Notes under the pieces: generated by a model | Seen by the model: only the letters and a program-made list of their open reading frames with translations | Told to the model about the DNA's origin: nothing | Databases searched by the model: none | Made by a program: the position numbers and the translations under genes | Shown here: one piece after another, positions 1-11,849 of the stretch | How positions within the stretch are numbered: the stretch's first letter is position 1 | Layout of the letters: each line of letters starts with the position of its first letter | From: Aotearoamyces nothofagi | Lineage: Eukaryota; Ascomycota; Leotiomycetes; Leotiales; Tympanidaceae | Direction: 5' to 3' | Assembly (NCBI GenBank): GCA_015345905.1 | Contig: JADDTR010000008.1 | Span: 744,001 to 808,000 of the forward strand | Length of the DNA: 64,000 bases

Positions 1-1172
1 GGTGCATGATCTATAGGGCATACTTCGGTTGACGACAAAGCAGAATGAATAGTTGCCTGCCTGACGCCTACTTCTCGCGCAGGCTGCCTTCTCGGTGTCC
101 AATATGCACTCCTGAGGAGGCGCGTGGCACAGATCAGCTTCCCCTGACAGCCTGTCATGCGGCGGATGTTCTATTGGTGCTGGTGAAATACAAATGTGCG
201 CCACAAGGCCTATTCTATAACGAATGGTGGTCGAAGTGACATCGGGAGGTGTGGCCGAGTGATATTTCGAGGCTGTGATTCATGGCAGTTGTGGGATCAG
301 CTGCGGCGGTGCACTGCTGTGTCTTAGAATCCGGGGAACATTGTGTGGATCCGAAACAGGGATGCAGCGGGGGCCGTTGCGGGAGGCGTCATGGTGTATG
401 AGGAGGCACCTTATTTTGCGCAACGGAAATAGCAATATGTGTAGGATGTGTTCAAAAAATTGTGTTTAGCTAGAAAGTTTTGGATATATACTGCAATGCC
501 GCGCTGAATGCATTGCCGCTCGCCATTTGATATCGCCAGGCACACATGTATCGCAATACGCACTACAAGGAAGGGTGAAAACGAAGTGGCAAGCCCGCAT
601 CATGTAGGCGGCTCTGCCATCCTGCCGTCTGTCATGTGCGTAGAGAAACATACGAAATAGCACGGAGCAAATGATCTGAGTCGATATGTGTCTCAAATCC
701 CCCAAGGTATTTTCAAGGCTGTCTGCTATCTAAGAGTCATCTTCTTTCTATCAGCACCAAGGCATAAAAACGGGTGCGACAGGGTTATCTTCCGTCGGAA
801 GTTTTTACGGCTGCCCGCCTCATCTTGTGTTCATCGGGCGCTCAACTCTTGTGCTGGAATGATATAACGCCAAAAAGAGCCTCATTCATGTGTGACCTTT
901 TGCACCTAGATGTGATGTCGCTGCGAGGAGGCTCTACTAATATCACATCCTCAGCTGCCTAAGATGTAATATGAGGCCACATGAGGACAGGAACACGCTC
1001 TCAGTAAACTTCTTGGGGCGCCTTATTTATACCGCCTGTCATACGTAAACGTTTCTGAGATGGGCGAAGCCTCGTTTCTGGAAACACGCGGCAAGGCCGT
1101 TACTGATGGATTTTTCAGCTCACGGGTCGCATGGGAACACCGACATCAGAGATCTGCTGCCGCCTGGTGATA
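1..1172. other. Intergenic, no gene seen
   Basis: I see no convincing coding region here. The open frames are about 60-80 codons and resemble no family I know. A short run near position 250 resembles a tRNA A-box, but no matching B-box or cloverleaf follows. The right part is the 3' flank of the FHA-domain gene on the minus strand. Confidence 0.6.
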
Positions 1173-2132
1173 TTAATCTCTAGGTGGTAACATGAGAACG
1201 TACTCCCTGGTGCTATCCCCAAACTGAATCATATCCTTGTCCCGTAACTCCACATATCGACTTCCCGGTATTGGCTCTTTGTTGAGTTTTGTCCCATTTG
1301 CTGATTCCAGATCGATCAAATACGGCCTCACCTTCCCTAACTTGTCTCCAAACTCATTCTTCTTTTCGATCCAGCGAAACTGAATGACCGCGTGTTGTTT
1401 GCTGATACTTGGATGTTCCGCTGGGAGGTCCACCACTGCTAATTCTCTTCCGACCAGCCAGCAGCTCCGTATGGACAGGTCGATAGTTTCAACAATATCA
1501 GAACCCTTGAATACAAAAAGTTTCCATTGATCCTTAGCAGACGGTTTGCGGGCTTCTGCAGGTTCGTGATATTTGAGTACGATAGATGTACCGTCGGCGG
1601 CTGCGATAGAGTTGGACGCAGCTGCTAGCAAGCCAGTGGGTGCAAAATTGGGTTTCTGTTTCTCTGGAATTGGTTTGCCGTCATGCGCTACCAACTCGGT
1701 GGAAGGCCCATTTGTCATGGAAAATGAGGCTTCTTGAGATGGGAGAGGGCCGTCCTTCTTTCTTGTGGCTTGCCTATCAGCATCATCCTTTAGGGGCTTA
1801 GAATCCCGGTCTCGATTGTGTCGAGATATTGCTGAGCTGTCTTCTCGGGATCGGTATTTCGAATCCCGATCATGGTCTCGTCGTTTTGCTGAATCATCGC
1901 GAGGGCTTCGGGAACGCCTCCGCTTTCGATCAGGTTCCTCATACTTGTCCTTCCGATCCGATCGTCGGCGATCATCATCGTAGCGAGAGCTTCGAGCTTT
2001 ATCATCATCGCGACCTTCCCTTTCTCTTCTCCGTCGTTGACGCCTCTCTTCCTCAAAATCTATAGAAGCTGAGCGAGACCGGTGACGTCTATGATCGTTC
2101 CTCTCACTTCTCGGCTCCCTTGCTCTTTCCAT
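1173..2132 (-). CDS. SNIP1/Pml1-like FHA-domain pre-mRNA splicing protein
   Basis: This is a single-exon gene of 319 aa. The first 130 or so residues are very rich in R, S, D, E and K, with RS/RD/RE dipeptides typical of nuclear splicing proteins. The C-terminal 115 residues form an FHA phosphothreonine-binding domain, seen as WLVGRE, then HPSISKQHAVIQFR, then LIDLESANGTKLN. This order (basic RS-type N-terminus, linker, C-terminal FHA) is that of human SNIP1 and yeast Pml1. Pml1 is a subunit of the RES complex, which helps retain and splice pre-mRNA in the nucleus. The methionine before the RS region is the natural start and no intron is needed. The family assignment is firm. RES membership is inferred from the family. 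Confidence 0.9.
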   Translation of the reverse strand: MERAREPRSERNDHRRHRSRSASIDFEEERRQRRRREREGRDDDKARSSRYDDDRRRSDRKDKYEEPDRKRRRSRSPRDDSAKRRDHDRDSKYRSREDSSAISRHNRDRDSKPLKDDADRQATRKKDGPLPSQEASFSMTNGPSTELVAHDGKPIPEKQKPNFAPTGLLAAASNSIAAADGTSIVLKYHEPAEARKPSAKDQWKLFVFKGSDIVETIDLSIRSCWLVGRELAVVDLPAEHPSISKQHAVIQFRWIEKKNEFGDKLGKVRPYLIDLESANGTKLNKEPIPGSRYVELRDKDMIQFGDSTREYVLMLPPRD

Positions 2133-2746
2133 GTCTGTAGAGGCTTTGAAGTATCGCCGCGACAGGACCTAGAGATGTGAATCTGGACTTGGAACGTAGC
2201 AGTAACAACTTGTACAACCCAAGCTTTGACGCGGCATCAAAAGTTGCTTCTCGGAAGAATTATATTCCTAGCGTGTTATCTTATCTTTAATCTCGAGGCT
2301 TATCGCAACGCGACCTCGGTTGCTGATATCAACCTTCTAGTTTCATATTTAGAATTGCAGAACCTCTGGTTTCTAATAAGGGATACAATCACGAGTATGG
2401 CTATTAGAATCTTGTATATGTTGTATTTGTGCTGGTGCTTGCAAATGTGATGTATTTGCAGATTACAGAAGAGTTCAGCAGTCGAGACGTCCATTCGTAC
2501 AGTACAGAGGGGTGTTTGATAGTGTTTAAACTGTAACGGTGAGCCAATATATATAGATGTTCTTGGGGGTTCCCCCCAAACCCGAGGTCGCTGCACTCTA
2601 AAGCCAATCTGACCTAATCTGACCCATACATCAATAAATAAATAAACCCACCACATAGAAACCCATAACTATCCAAAGTTCGCCAGTAGTTCATGAAGCC
2701 CAACCATCACATCATTGCAATTACCGCCCTCGTATCAAGAACCCCA

Positions 2747-2770
2747 CATCATCATCATCATCATCATCAT
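2747..2770. repeat. (CAT)8 microsatellite
   Basis: Eight perfect CAT triplets in a row lie in non-coding DNA upstream of the FHA gene. The run is also read as poly-His or poly-Met by spurious open frames. Confidence 0.95.
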
Positions 2771-3425
2771 CCCATTCCAGATCGACGGTCGAAAGCCCGT
2801 TCTCCCGCTCCTCCAAGTCTTGAAAATTCCACATCGCACATGGTGGTAAGGTTTCGTGGTGATGTATCCCTCAAGAGTCTCGTAGAGCACTTTATACAGG
2901 TGACGCGCATTGCTGAATACCAGGAGCATGAGTCAACACCACGAGAGCACAATACCCTCCACATCAACAAACATTATCAATATACAAGACCATCTGAATC
3001 TAATCAACGACCACCATCCTAGCAAAGGAGGATGCAACAGCTCTTCTCTAATCCCATCTCCTGTCCAGATCCCTTTTCCTACTACTTGACACCCCCAAGT
3101 CCAACAAACAAAAAAACATACAGAAACAGCCAATGAAAAGTCTCACTGCTCTCTATCTATCCCCTTAAACCATCCAAACCTGAATAATAGGTGCCGTTAT
3201 CATAACCGCCTCGCGGTACAGAAAAAGCCAAGACCATCTCTCCATCCCATCACCCATCCCATCACCTATATCATCCACCCCCGACCCAAGCCGACCCAAG
3301 CCGACCCAGCAACCACCAAAGAATCCCATGGCTGCGCCCAATCTGCGCGTGGGGAATGGGGGGAGGAGTGTTTTAAGGTTAAAATAAAATAAAAAACAGG
3401 TAAGCCGAGAATGTACACATTTTGA

Positions 3426-3462
3426 TTGGCTTGGCTTGGCTTGGCTTCGGCGCGGCGCGGCG
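3426..3462. repeat. (TTGGC)4 followed by (CGGCG)3 pentanucleotide repeats
   Basis: Four TTGGC units at 3426-3445 run almost directly into three CGGCG units at 3448-3462. Degenerate GGCTC-rich sequence continues to about 3570. The run lies in the 3' flank of the acyltransferase gene. Confidence 0.9.
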
Positions 3463-3888
3463 CGGGCTCCGGCTCGGCTCTGTATATTTTTCTGGGCAGG
3501 GCGCTTTGCTTGCTTCGACCTCTTGGCTCAACTTGGCTCGACTTCTTGGCTCGGCTTCTTAGCTCAGCTGTTGTCTTATATGTCTTATACGGGTATCACA
3601 TACAAAATTCCCCGACTCTTAAATCGATAGGCCAAGTTGAATAGCAATCATGCATGAGCGTCCTCCCCAAAACAAGTCGGATATGATCGAGGAACAGAGT
3701 AGAAAATTGTATTGGAGCTTCCAGCTCACGCTATGCTTATAAAAGTTTTCGTACAGTGGGTATGTAAGTAAAAGTACGTAAAACCAACCCTCGGATCTTC
3801 CAGATGGTTCCAATTAACCACTTACATCCAACCTCCCACGTCTCATCTCGTCTCTCTTTATTCTAAAAAGCCAATCCCATATGTTCCG

Positions 3889-5386
3889 TCAAGAGGGTTT
3901 CGGCCCAGCCGACCTCGGCAAAACCTGACTCTCACTACTCTCATTATTTAAGAAAACATATCTTTCCAAAACCCCCGTCCACCTTGCACACAGAGGGTCG
4001 ACATAACTAGTCCAGAAATGCGCAACGGCATATACCATAACGAACCAGATTGGGATCCAGAACGCGATCAAGGCCGGGTGACATTTATGTAGATTCTCAC
4101 CGTTGACAAGCTCGCCCTTGTCGTTCTGGACCTGCGGCGGCGTGTGAATGCCGTAGACCATCCACACGAGGATGCTTCGCGCCAGCGTACCGTGGGTTAG
4201 GTAGACGGCGAAGCTGTTTTTGCCTAGCCAGAGGAAGTAGCGGTTCGAGAGCATGTCCTTGAAGCGTGGGGAAAAGTGGATGCCCAAGGAGAGGAATTCG
4301 ATACCGAAGGCCGTGAAGTAGCGGGGGAGGTCATGGCCCGGGGGGAGGATGTAGGTGGAGAAGGTGTGGAGTTGCCTGGACCAGGTGGCCCAGTCGGCGT
4401 GGTCTTCTGGGTACGAGGCAAAGTAGAGACCCATGATGATGAGAGCAGGGGCGAGGAAGGTTTTGGTCCACTGGCGGTTGTTTCCCCATTGGGAGCACGG
4501 AGGGTAATTTTGGAAGTCGGAGAGGAACATCCCGAAGAAGAATTGCATCCCGAAACCCGCTGGGACACGTTAGAATATATAAACTATTTATATCAAGTAT
4601 GGGAGAACTTACCATCGTTACTGATGTAGTAGTAGACCCATTGTGCTAGACTGCTCATCATTCGGTATTTTGGCTGCATGTAGATAGTAGCAAAAATCGA
4701 GATGTATACCAGCATACTCCCCTTCAGTAACGGTTGTAGAGTCCACTGATTTGGATCATAAATGTTTACGCCCCGCGTCCATGTTGTAATTATATTATAC
4801 CATAACGACCTCACGGCATCACCGAAGAACGGCGTCATCTCCGGAGACGTATAGCTTAACCATGAACTATCCGTTTGCTTTGCAACCAAGAACACTCCAA
4901 ACTGAGCCAGGAACCAGATAGCAACAGTAGCTATTGTTGTCGGTAACACGAGTCGCGGTATCCGTCGGAAGGCCGATTTAGCTACACTGATCAGGGCTCC
5001 TTCCGTATTGCCAGCCTTTGCTTGTCGAATAGGCTTCAGGGCACAGACATAGCCGGTGACGAGTGAGAATATCGACACGCCTATCCGACCATGTATGAAG
5101 ACCCGGACGATAGGCCATTGTAAGAATCTCGGTGGAGCACCCTCAGCTCCTGCCGGCCAGAAGAGTTGTTGGTCGAATGCTCTTGCAATGTGTGTGACAA
5201 CGACGAGAAAAGAAGCAAAACCTCGTAGACCCTGCGAGTGAATGTTAGATGTGAAGTGAATTGATGAGGCAAGCAAGCCAAGATGAGCAGGCTGGTGTCG
5301 ACTGTGAATTGGAAAAGGCAAGAGAAGACAATGCTTACATCTACCCACTTCACATTCTCGTATTTCACCGGTACTTGAGCGCCCAT
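3889..5386 (-). CDS. Acyltransferase 3 family integral membrane protein
   Basis: This is a three-exon gene: exon 1 at 5386-5339, exon 2 at 5231-4613, exon 3 at 4559-3889. The introns are 107 nt and 53 nt, with GTAAG donors and CAG acceptors. The spliced product is 445 aa and stays in frame throughout. The opening motif WVDGLRGFASFLVVVTHI spans the first junction and is the hallmark start of acyltransferase-3 proteins, where a conserved Arg-Gly lies at the edge of the first membrane helix. Many hydrophobic helices follow, with the family motif GRIGVSIFSLVTGYV and, late in the protein, FLWLGKNSFAVYLTHG. Members move acyl groups onto sugars or other small molecules at membranes. The substrate cannot be read from sequence. 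No biosynthetic partner genes are adjacent. Confidence 0.88.
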
Positions 5387-6891
5387 GATAGTGACTGGAA
5401 CCGCCTCATGTGCTGACGGCGGCGGGAAAAACGAGTGTGAAGTATTGAGGACAATACGTCAGTGAAGCACAGAGCAGACGCTGCGAGTCGAGGCCCGTAT
5501 GCTTGGCTTTGCAAGAGTGATATCTTGAACGTTTGGCAGAGAGCTAAGAGGAGGAAGGCGGAGGTAGAGAAATAGGACGCTCGAGCGAGAAGACAAAGGC
5601 CTCCCCTCCAAGACTCGACTCCCTGAGAGTGAGATGGGACCCATGCCTCCACGCACCTAGGCTGTCCGGAGAGGAAGCAAAGTGGTCGGGGTTCCGCGCA
5701 CCACTGGAAATCCCTGCCTGGTCAGAGCGGGTGCCCTGGCCAAGGTGCTGCCGTACTGTAGTGTGCCTAGAGACTGTATCGATCTGCCTTGTCACTTGTC
5801 CAGGTCAGCGCAGCCGAGCGAGTAGTGGCCGTGGCCGCCCGCCGAAGTGCCTGCCGCCCGTCCCTTAGTGACGGTGGGATTGGGATCGCCCGAGTAACGG
5901 GTGGCCACGCCGACTCTGGTTGGGGAGGGCCAGCCGGATCGGTGGACCCGCTCCATCTGTGGGACGCGCATGTGTACGGAGCAGTAGGAAGTATAGCACA
6001 GATGGGATACAGCCCAGACGGACGGGTAGACGACGGCGTTGACGAGCCGACTGATACCTACCTACCTACCTACCTACACCTACACCTACAGCACTTGACT
6101 CGCAGTGCCAGACGGCGCCCGGACGGCGCTGGCAACCAGGCAACGCACGGCTGGGCGCTGCGCCGCAGACACGAGGTACGGGAGGGAGGAATGTGGAGGA
6201 AGACTCGGTGCAGAGGCCATCCCATCCCATCCCATCGATGATGTCGCTGAAGCACCGGGTCAGGGCCCTCCTCGCGCGGGCGTTTGACCTGTACTGTCCA
6301 TACTCACAGTGAGCCTGCAGCATGATGGGTCACTTACTGTACTGCACAAGTACATTCGTACGGCGCCGCCAGTGGCCATCTGGTTGGGGGGGGTCCTTGC
6401 CTCCCAACAAGGTTGCACACTGCCGTGCTCCTGTTCCTGCCTTCGAGTCGCTGCCCTGCCCTGCCCTGCCCTGCTCAGCGGTCCCCACCGAAGAAGAAAG
6501 CCCTGCACCCAGGGACGGCAGGTACAGCACAGCGCCGGACAGTGCAGAGCAGTAGCGGAGTTAGCGGTCGTCGGAGCTGTCGTAGCGGTCGTAGTGCCCA
6601 GGTGGCCGCGTAAGGCCGCGGACAGTCTGAATAAACTAGGGAGCCTAGGGAGCCTCAGTAGCCTCAGTAGCCTCAGTAGCCCCGAGGCGTTAGCATCAAG
6701 ATTCTTGCCGTAGGCCGAGTTACCTCGCAGCGCCGCTCAGCCCTCTGGAATGCCATGATGCATGATGTATATCGTGCTATGCTCGGTATTTTTAGGTGCT
6801 GGAGATGCCCGCCCGGGCTGCCGGTCGCGCAGTGAGAGCAGCTGGTTCCCATTCCAGCTATATTACCGTATGTGCTGCGCAGTGCTGGATA

Positions 6892-6920
6892 TACTGTACT
6901 GTACTGTACTGTACTGTACA
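6892..6920. repeat. (TACTG)5 pentanucleotide run
   Basis: Five perfect TACTG units are followed by TACA. This is the longest of many TACTG runs in the interval. Its reverse complement, CAGTA, is also scattered nearby, so both orientations occur. Confidence 0.95.
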
Positions 6921-8045
6921 TACCATCTACGCGCACCTAGTCTGTCTCTGTTCCTCACGGCGCTGACTCGCTACCAGGGCAGCCTAACCGCTGTGAGTAG
7001 GTTCTGCACCTAACATCTATCACAATCTCTCGTTCTTATTTCTCCGCCACCACCAAGACTTCACTTCACGCCTCTGCTACTGCTACTGCCACTGCTACTG
7101 CTACTGTACTCCACCATGGCGGGTTGCCAACCCGCCCGCCCTCGCAGCGACAGCCTCGTAAACAAACCCGAAAAGACGGTCATGCGGCCCCCCTCTCTCC
7201 TCTCACCCACAAAGAGCAGCAGTACGATACATCCTGTACTCTGCACAGTACTGTACTTACGGTACTGTACTTGTTGCAATAAGTACAGTACAGGACCCTG
7301 TCTGCCTGTCTTTCTGTCTTTCATTTAGCCGCTGCGGAAGCACACTCACTCTTCCGCCGTCGCTAGGGTACCTCGGCAACGATTGATCCGCCGATACGAA
7401 AACGCGCTCTCCTACTGCCCTTGTTGGCTGGCTATCAACCGATCAACCGATCAATCTATCAATCTATCAATATCAATACCAATCAATTGATACGCTCACT
7501 TCGTTACAGTACTGTACTGACTGTGCTGTACAGCACTTGTGCGTTAGGTAAGGTGGCTAAGCCGGCTGGCTGTATGCTTGTCTAAACCCTATTCCTATCC
7601 TTACCCCCAAAACTCCCTATCCCTGACCTCGACCGCCCGAGGAAAGGGATTGCCATCCCTCGCTGTACTACTTACTGAGAGGTGAGGGGGTGGTGATACC
7701 GCGCTGACGACAAAACACACCCCTCCTACCGCCCTTGTAGTGAACAGTAGCGAACGGCCCTCTCTGCCCTCAAGCCAGGTCATGCTGGCTTCGGTCACTA
7801 AGGTCAGGAACAATGCTGTCCAGCGTACAGCAAGGCAAGCCCAGTGAGCCGAGGTCCAGCCCCTCCCGACAGTAGGCACCTTGGCGCACAAGATTCCACC
7901 ACGAGATCTCCCTGGACAACCACACAACCGCCTCTATCCAGCCTAAGCTCCCAGCCCTCCCACCCACCTACCTATCCTAATCTCAACACCCTCCCCGGTG
8001 CCATCCCTCCCTCGGGACGGAGTGCAACTCTGATCATCGAATCAA

Positions 8046-8085
8046 TACTGTACTGTACTGTACTGAACCGCACTGAACCGCACTG
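8046..8085. repeat. (TACTG)4 followed by (AACCGCACTG)2
   Basis: Four perfect TACTG units are followed immediately by two perfect 10-bp AACCGCACTG units. The 10-bp unit ends in CACTG, as though it grew from a diverged TACTG repeat. Confidence 0.9.
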
Positions 8086-8516
8086 TAGCCTACCTATTCT
8101 AGTGGTGTTGGCCGAGGAAAGCGCAAGGGTTTGTTTTGTGCGCGCAGAATCCGAGCTTGTGGATTTTCTCCTTTTTTCTTTTTTCTTTTTTCTTCTTCCT
8201 TTTCCCCCCCCCATTTTTCTCCTTTCCTATCAGGAAGCCAAGCCCGCCAAGACAGGCGACGCGTTTGTTCCATATACTGTGCAACGCATATGCCTGTGTG
8301 CTGTGATTGATTTAACATGCTTCGCATCTGCTTGTTCCTTTCGCTCGATCGGCTGTGGGATGCTTACCTCGTAATAGTATACTGATTTATACATTAATAG
8401 CGAGAGTGGGACCAGTACGTAGTCGGGATGACGCCCTACCTCACCCTGTAAAGTAGAAGATCAACAAGCCAAGACCATAAATTGGAATATTTAAAAAAAT
8501 ACCCATGTACAGTATT

Positions 8517-8532
8517 ATGCATGCGCATGCAT
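8517..8532. repeat. 16-bp perfect palindrome ATGCATGCGCATGCAT
   Basis: The sequence is identical to its own reverse complement over 16 bp. It lies in the gene-empty interval about 40 bp downstream of an A-rich run. Its function is unknown. Confidence 0.9.
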
Positions 8533-11500
8533 GGCCGCGCAAGCTCAGACTATTTGCTACTTCCTCCATACTACAGGACTGTGCAGTGCAGTATAATCAT
8601 CTCGCTACCGAGCCAGGAAGGATGCGGAGGAGGACGGACTGGATTGAGTACGCAAGGACAGTAAAATGATGTCAAGAGGGTGGATATGAACTGTGTATGC
8701 GGAGCGATTGTGTATCTGATCTTCTCGCGTGGTCTATCTCTCTACTGTACCAGTCCGGAAGGCCGGAAAACACAGAGTAGCCCGCGTGCGGAGGGACGCA
8801 CCTATCCGTCGTTCTGCGAGGCTCCAAAGCCACTACCCGAGACTCCATCAAAGCCCCAGCTACCGTAAGGCTTCGAGACGTCACAGTTATGTTATCGAAC
8901 ACACCCGGAAAGCGCTGGGCCTGGGCCATGTAAAGGAGACAAAGGAAGACCCAGCTCGTAGTCAGGGAGACAGGGACAGGGACAGGGACTTTCGTGCACA
9001 GTCCGAATGAAGGAGTGAGGACCTAATGCGACACATAAAATGGCTAGCGGTAGTAGCTGTGTTTGAGAAGCCGTTTCTCGTTATCGAGGCCCACCGGCCG
9101 TGCCTGCCGTTTCAGTAGCCTGTCGAAAATATTAAGCGCCGATGCATAGCGCAATCCCCCCGAACTCACCTGCTGGGCCAGTCGCTCTGGATGTCGTCTC
9201 TGTCGACGGTACGTAGCGTAGAGGACTCGTGGTCGTTATGATGTTCAATTGGTTATCGTCTTTTGGGGTTGTGACTGTACTGTAAGTAGTACTGTATGTA
9301 GGGAGTATTCTGCGTGACGCGTCTGACACTGTAGTCATTTTAGACTCGACCACTTGCGGTGTATAGGGTACACCCACCATGTACAGCATATACTGTACAG
9401 TACCATGCTAACTTTGCACCGACGGCACGGAGTTCAGGGATACCTTAAGTTAAAGTAACTCTCTTCGAAGTACACGATCAATGATCGACCTCGGCGAATA
9501 CCCATCCTGATTCCTGTATGCTGTACAGTACCTGCCTATCCAATTTCCCAGATCCGTCATTAATAGTGCGGGGATCCTTTAAGATTAGCTTTGTTCCTCT
9601 CCATGAATAGGAGCGTGGGAACTTCGCAAGGCCTGTCTCCTCGGGCAAGTGTTTCTGGATTGATGGCTGCTGAGCACTAGGGTCGGCTGTGCCGTGTGCT
9701 ATGAATTCATGCCCGACTTCCAGAGATTCTCTCGTGTGCATTATCTCATCTTAGTGGCAATATTGACTTTAGCATAGCGGTTATCCCTTAGTTTAAGCAA
9801 GATGCAAGAAGCTGTAATCACACTTGCTTCTGTACTGTTGCCTGAGCCAAGGCAGTCAGGCTGTCGGATTGTATGCCACGTGATACTGCCATTCAACAGA
9901 CGAAAATAGAAGCATAGATTCGATATGGGATCTGGAGAATGGAGGCTTGGTAGGGCTTTGTATTTGGATACTGTAGAGGCCATGTCGGAGTGTGGAGGAG
10001 GCGCCCTTGTCGGCTTGATTGCGAGTATCAATTAGGAAGACAGACCCCTGTGAGAAGCCTTGTATTTTATGTGAAATAAAAAGGGCCCTTCGAACATCTA
10101 TGTCGAGACAAAATAGGGCCTTGAGAGCTAGGAAATGGCAAAGTTGACGACCTAGGATTGAGTCGTCTGTAAAAGACCGGATCTTTATCTAAGGCCAAGG
10201 TTCACGACTCTTCTTAAGTATGATAGGAATGATGTAATTGCGCAGGAATCAACAATGAAAAGACTGTGGATCTTGGTTATAGGACAGGAGTGATGGATTA
10301 GAAGAAACTCAGCTCTTTAGATCTCCCATTATAATATTCTGTGGCCACTGGCTGCATAATCTCAAATCATTTACTTTTATTTAAAGGGGAGAGGAGGATG
10401 GGGAGAGTGTATCTCGTTCTATCTTATTGAAAGATATAGAGAACCGATCCTGTATAACTCTTGATGCAGTGGCCGTTGGTCCTCATGTCATCTACAAGCT
10501 ACATCTGCTTAGAACATAGCGGTAATAACAACTGTCGAGGTGCTCACGGATCCAAGGTTTTGCCGACCAAAGATCGCCAGCGTGATAGCAATCAGTAAGA
10601 GGCTCACCACGGGTGAATCATATCAAATACGCAGTATATGGCACGTGTACTTGTATACATTGTCATGGTATCGACCGAGCCCAGTAGCAGTTGAGGAGCG
10701 TATTGTCTTGAAGAAAGAGCGGCAGAAGAGTTGCAAGATGATAGAGTATATTTTATCTGTTGGAAGATCTTACTGGCTATTCGAATGGTACTTTCCAAGA
10801 AAGGGCGACCAATGACGACTTCGAGCTCCCCGTGGACTCGAAGAATCGGGATTCTAGAGTAAAGTAAATGTAGGATCCTTACTAGAAGTTGGTACGGAGA
10901 AATCTTTGCGCGGTGCTTTATACACTTCATAGACGGAAGCAAAAGGGGCCAAATATATATATATAGCTCCAGCTCAAGTCCAATCTAGACTTGCTCGTTG
11001 CTAGAGCATCACGCGCTCGAAGGAGAACGCTGAAACTAACATTAGAAATCGTGGGTAGGAGAGAGGTTGCACATAAAATAAATCATCGGGGTAGAGTCCG
11101 GGGTAGTAAATAAAACTGTTCTGGAAAAAAAAATTGCGCCTCTTTACAGCACATACGAGGAATACAATTTTGAATGAAGCACTTACTCTTACCGTAGATC
11201 ATGGCCGTTGATGACCAGGTGACAAGGCTGTGAGGCTGACAATAGTTCTAGCCCACTGTAGACCCTGATAAAGTGCGGAGTCAGCCTTGGAATCAAAAGT
11301 ATGGTAGAGGATAGAGTATGGCAGAGCGTTAGTGATCGGAAGGAGCATGGATTCTAACAATTCAAGTCACAACGGCAGCTGTATTGACGATATTTATTAC
11401 AAGTCGAATTGGCTATTACAACAGACATTGATACAGCACAACGTGGCAATCGTTCACGGCGGCACTTACTTCGCGAGTGCCGGACTTGGCGCGCTGGATG

Positions 11501-11849
11501 TTTTCGAATCTACGCTAGCGAACAAATAATTGCCCAACGTATTTCTTACCTCTCTTCCTCTACACGCACGCTGCAATCCACGGTACCTGCCAATTTACCC
11601 TACCGGTGTCAGTCAACCTATACTATTCTTCCACAAATCAAGATATATCGTAGATCCTGCGATAATCGTCACGCCGGAACCTTTCACCAAAACCCGAGAC
11701 CCACGGCCCTTTGTTCGATCAACGTCCAGAGACCCGCTCTCTCGAAATCGAATACAGAGTCAATAAAGGATTAAAGCTCTCGTGAACAAGTTCCAGTCCA
11801 AGAAGGATATATCAACCTGCAATAAGATATTCTGTGACTTTCAGTAGTC

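Larger units (their letters stand above)
2133..3888. other. Intergenic: promoter of the FHA gene and 3' flank of the acyltransferase
   Basis: No gene is supported here. The stretch is compositionally mixed and holds several short tandem repeats: CAT x8, TTGGC x4, CGGCG x3 and a repeated GACCCAAGCC. Open frames in it are low-complexity translations of these repeats. Confidence 0.6.
5750..9540. repeat. Cluster of many short tandem repeats with recurring TACTG runs
   Basis: Distinct simple repeats follow one another: TACC x5 and TACACC x2 (6055-6086), CTGCC x4 (6451-6470), a 9-bp GCCTCAGTA x3 (6652-6678), TACTG x5 (6892-6920), TGCTAC x5 with one variant (7075-7104), GATCAACC/ATCAATCT-like units (about 7435-7500), TACTG x4 (8046-8065), AACCGCACTG x2 (8066-8085) and GGGACA x3 (about 8968-8988). 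One- or two-unit TACTG/GTACAG pieces recur near 7235-7290, 7505, 9275-9300, 9390 and 9515. Confidence 0.85.
5387..11849. other. Long gene-empty interval between two divergent genes
   Basis: About 6.5 kb separates the acyltransferase (-) from eIF2A (+). I found no convincing coding region or spliceable chain of exons. The left part, to about 9.55 kb, is GC-rich and full of short tandem repeats of many different units. The right part, from about 9.55 to 11.8 kb, is closer to average composition. The right part has one stretch, near 10.45-10.85 kb on the minus strand, that reads like a broken membrane-protein remnant. A pyrimidine tract (about 8164-8225) and a 16-bp palindrome also lie here. The interval could hold a non-coding RNA or a large shared promoter, but nothing in the sequence proves either. 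Confidence 0.6.

Noticed and set aside
250-345. tRNA-like A-box (GTGGCCGAGTG)
   Set aside because: No B-box with GGTTCRANYCC at the right distance and no cloverleaf pairing could be drawn.
2693-3022. 109-codon frame with a run of eight histidines
   Set aside because: It is the translation of the CAT microsatellite and has no family features.
5789-6241. 150-codon open frame in GC-rich DNA
   Set aside because: High GC makes stops rare. The translation is compositionally odd, resembles no family and runs across the TACC repeat.
7844-8374. 176-codon open frame
   Set aside because: It is translated from pyrimidine tracts and TACTG repeats, with a poly-Phe run from the CT-rich stretch.
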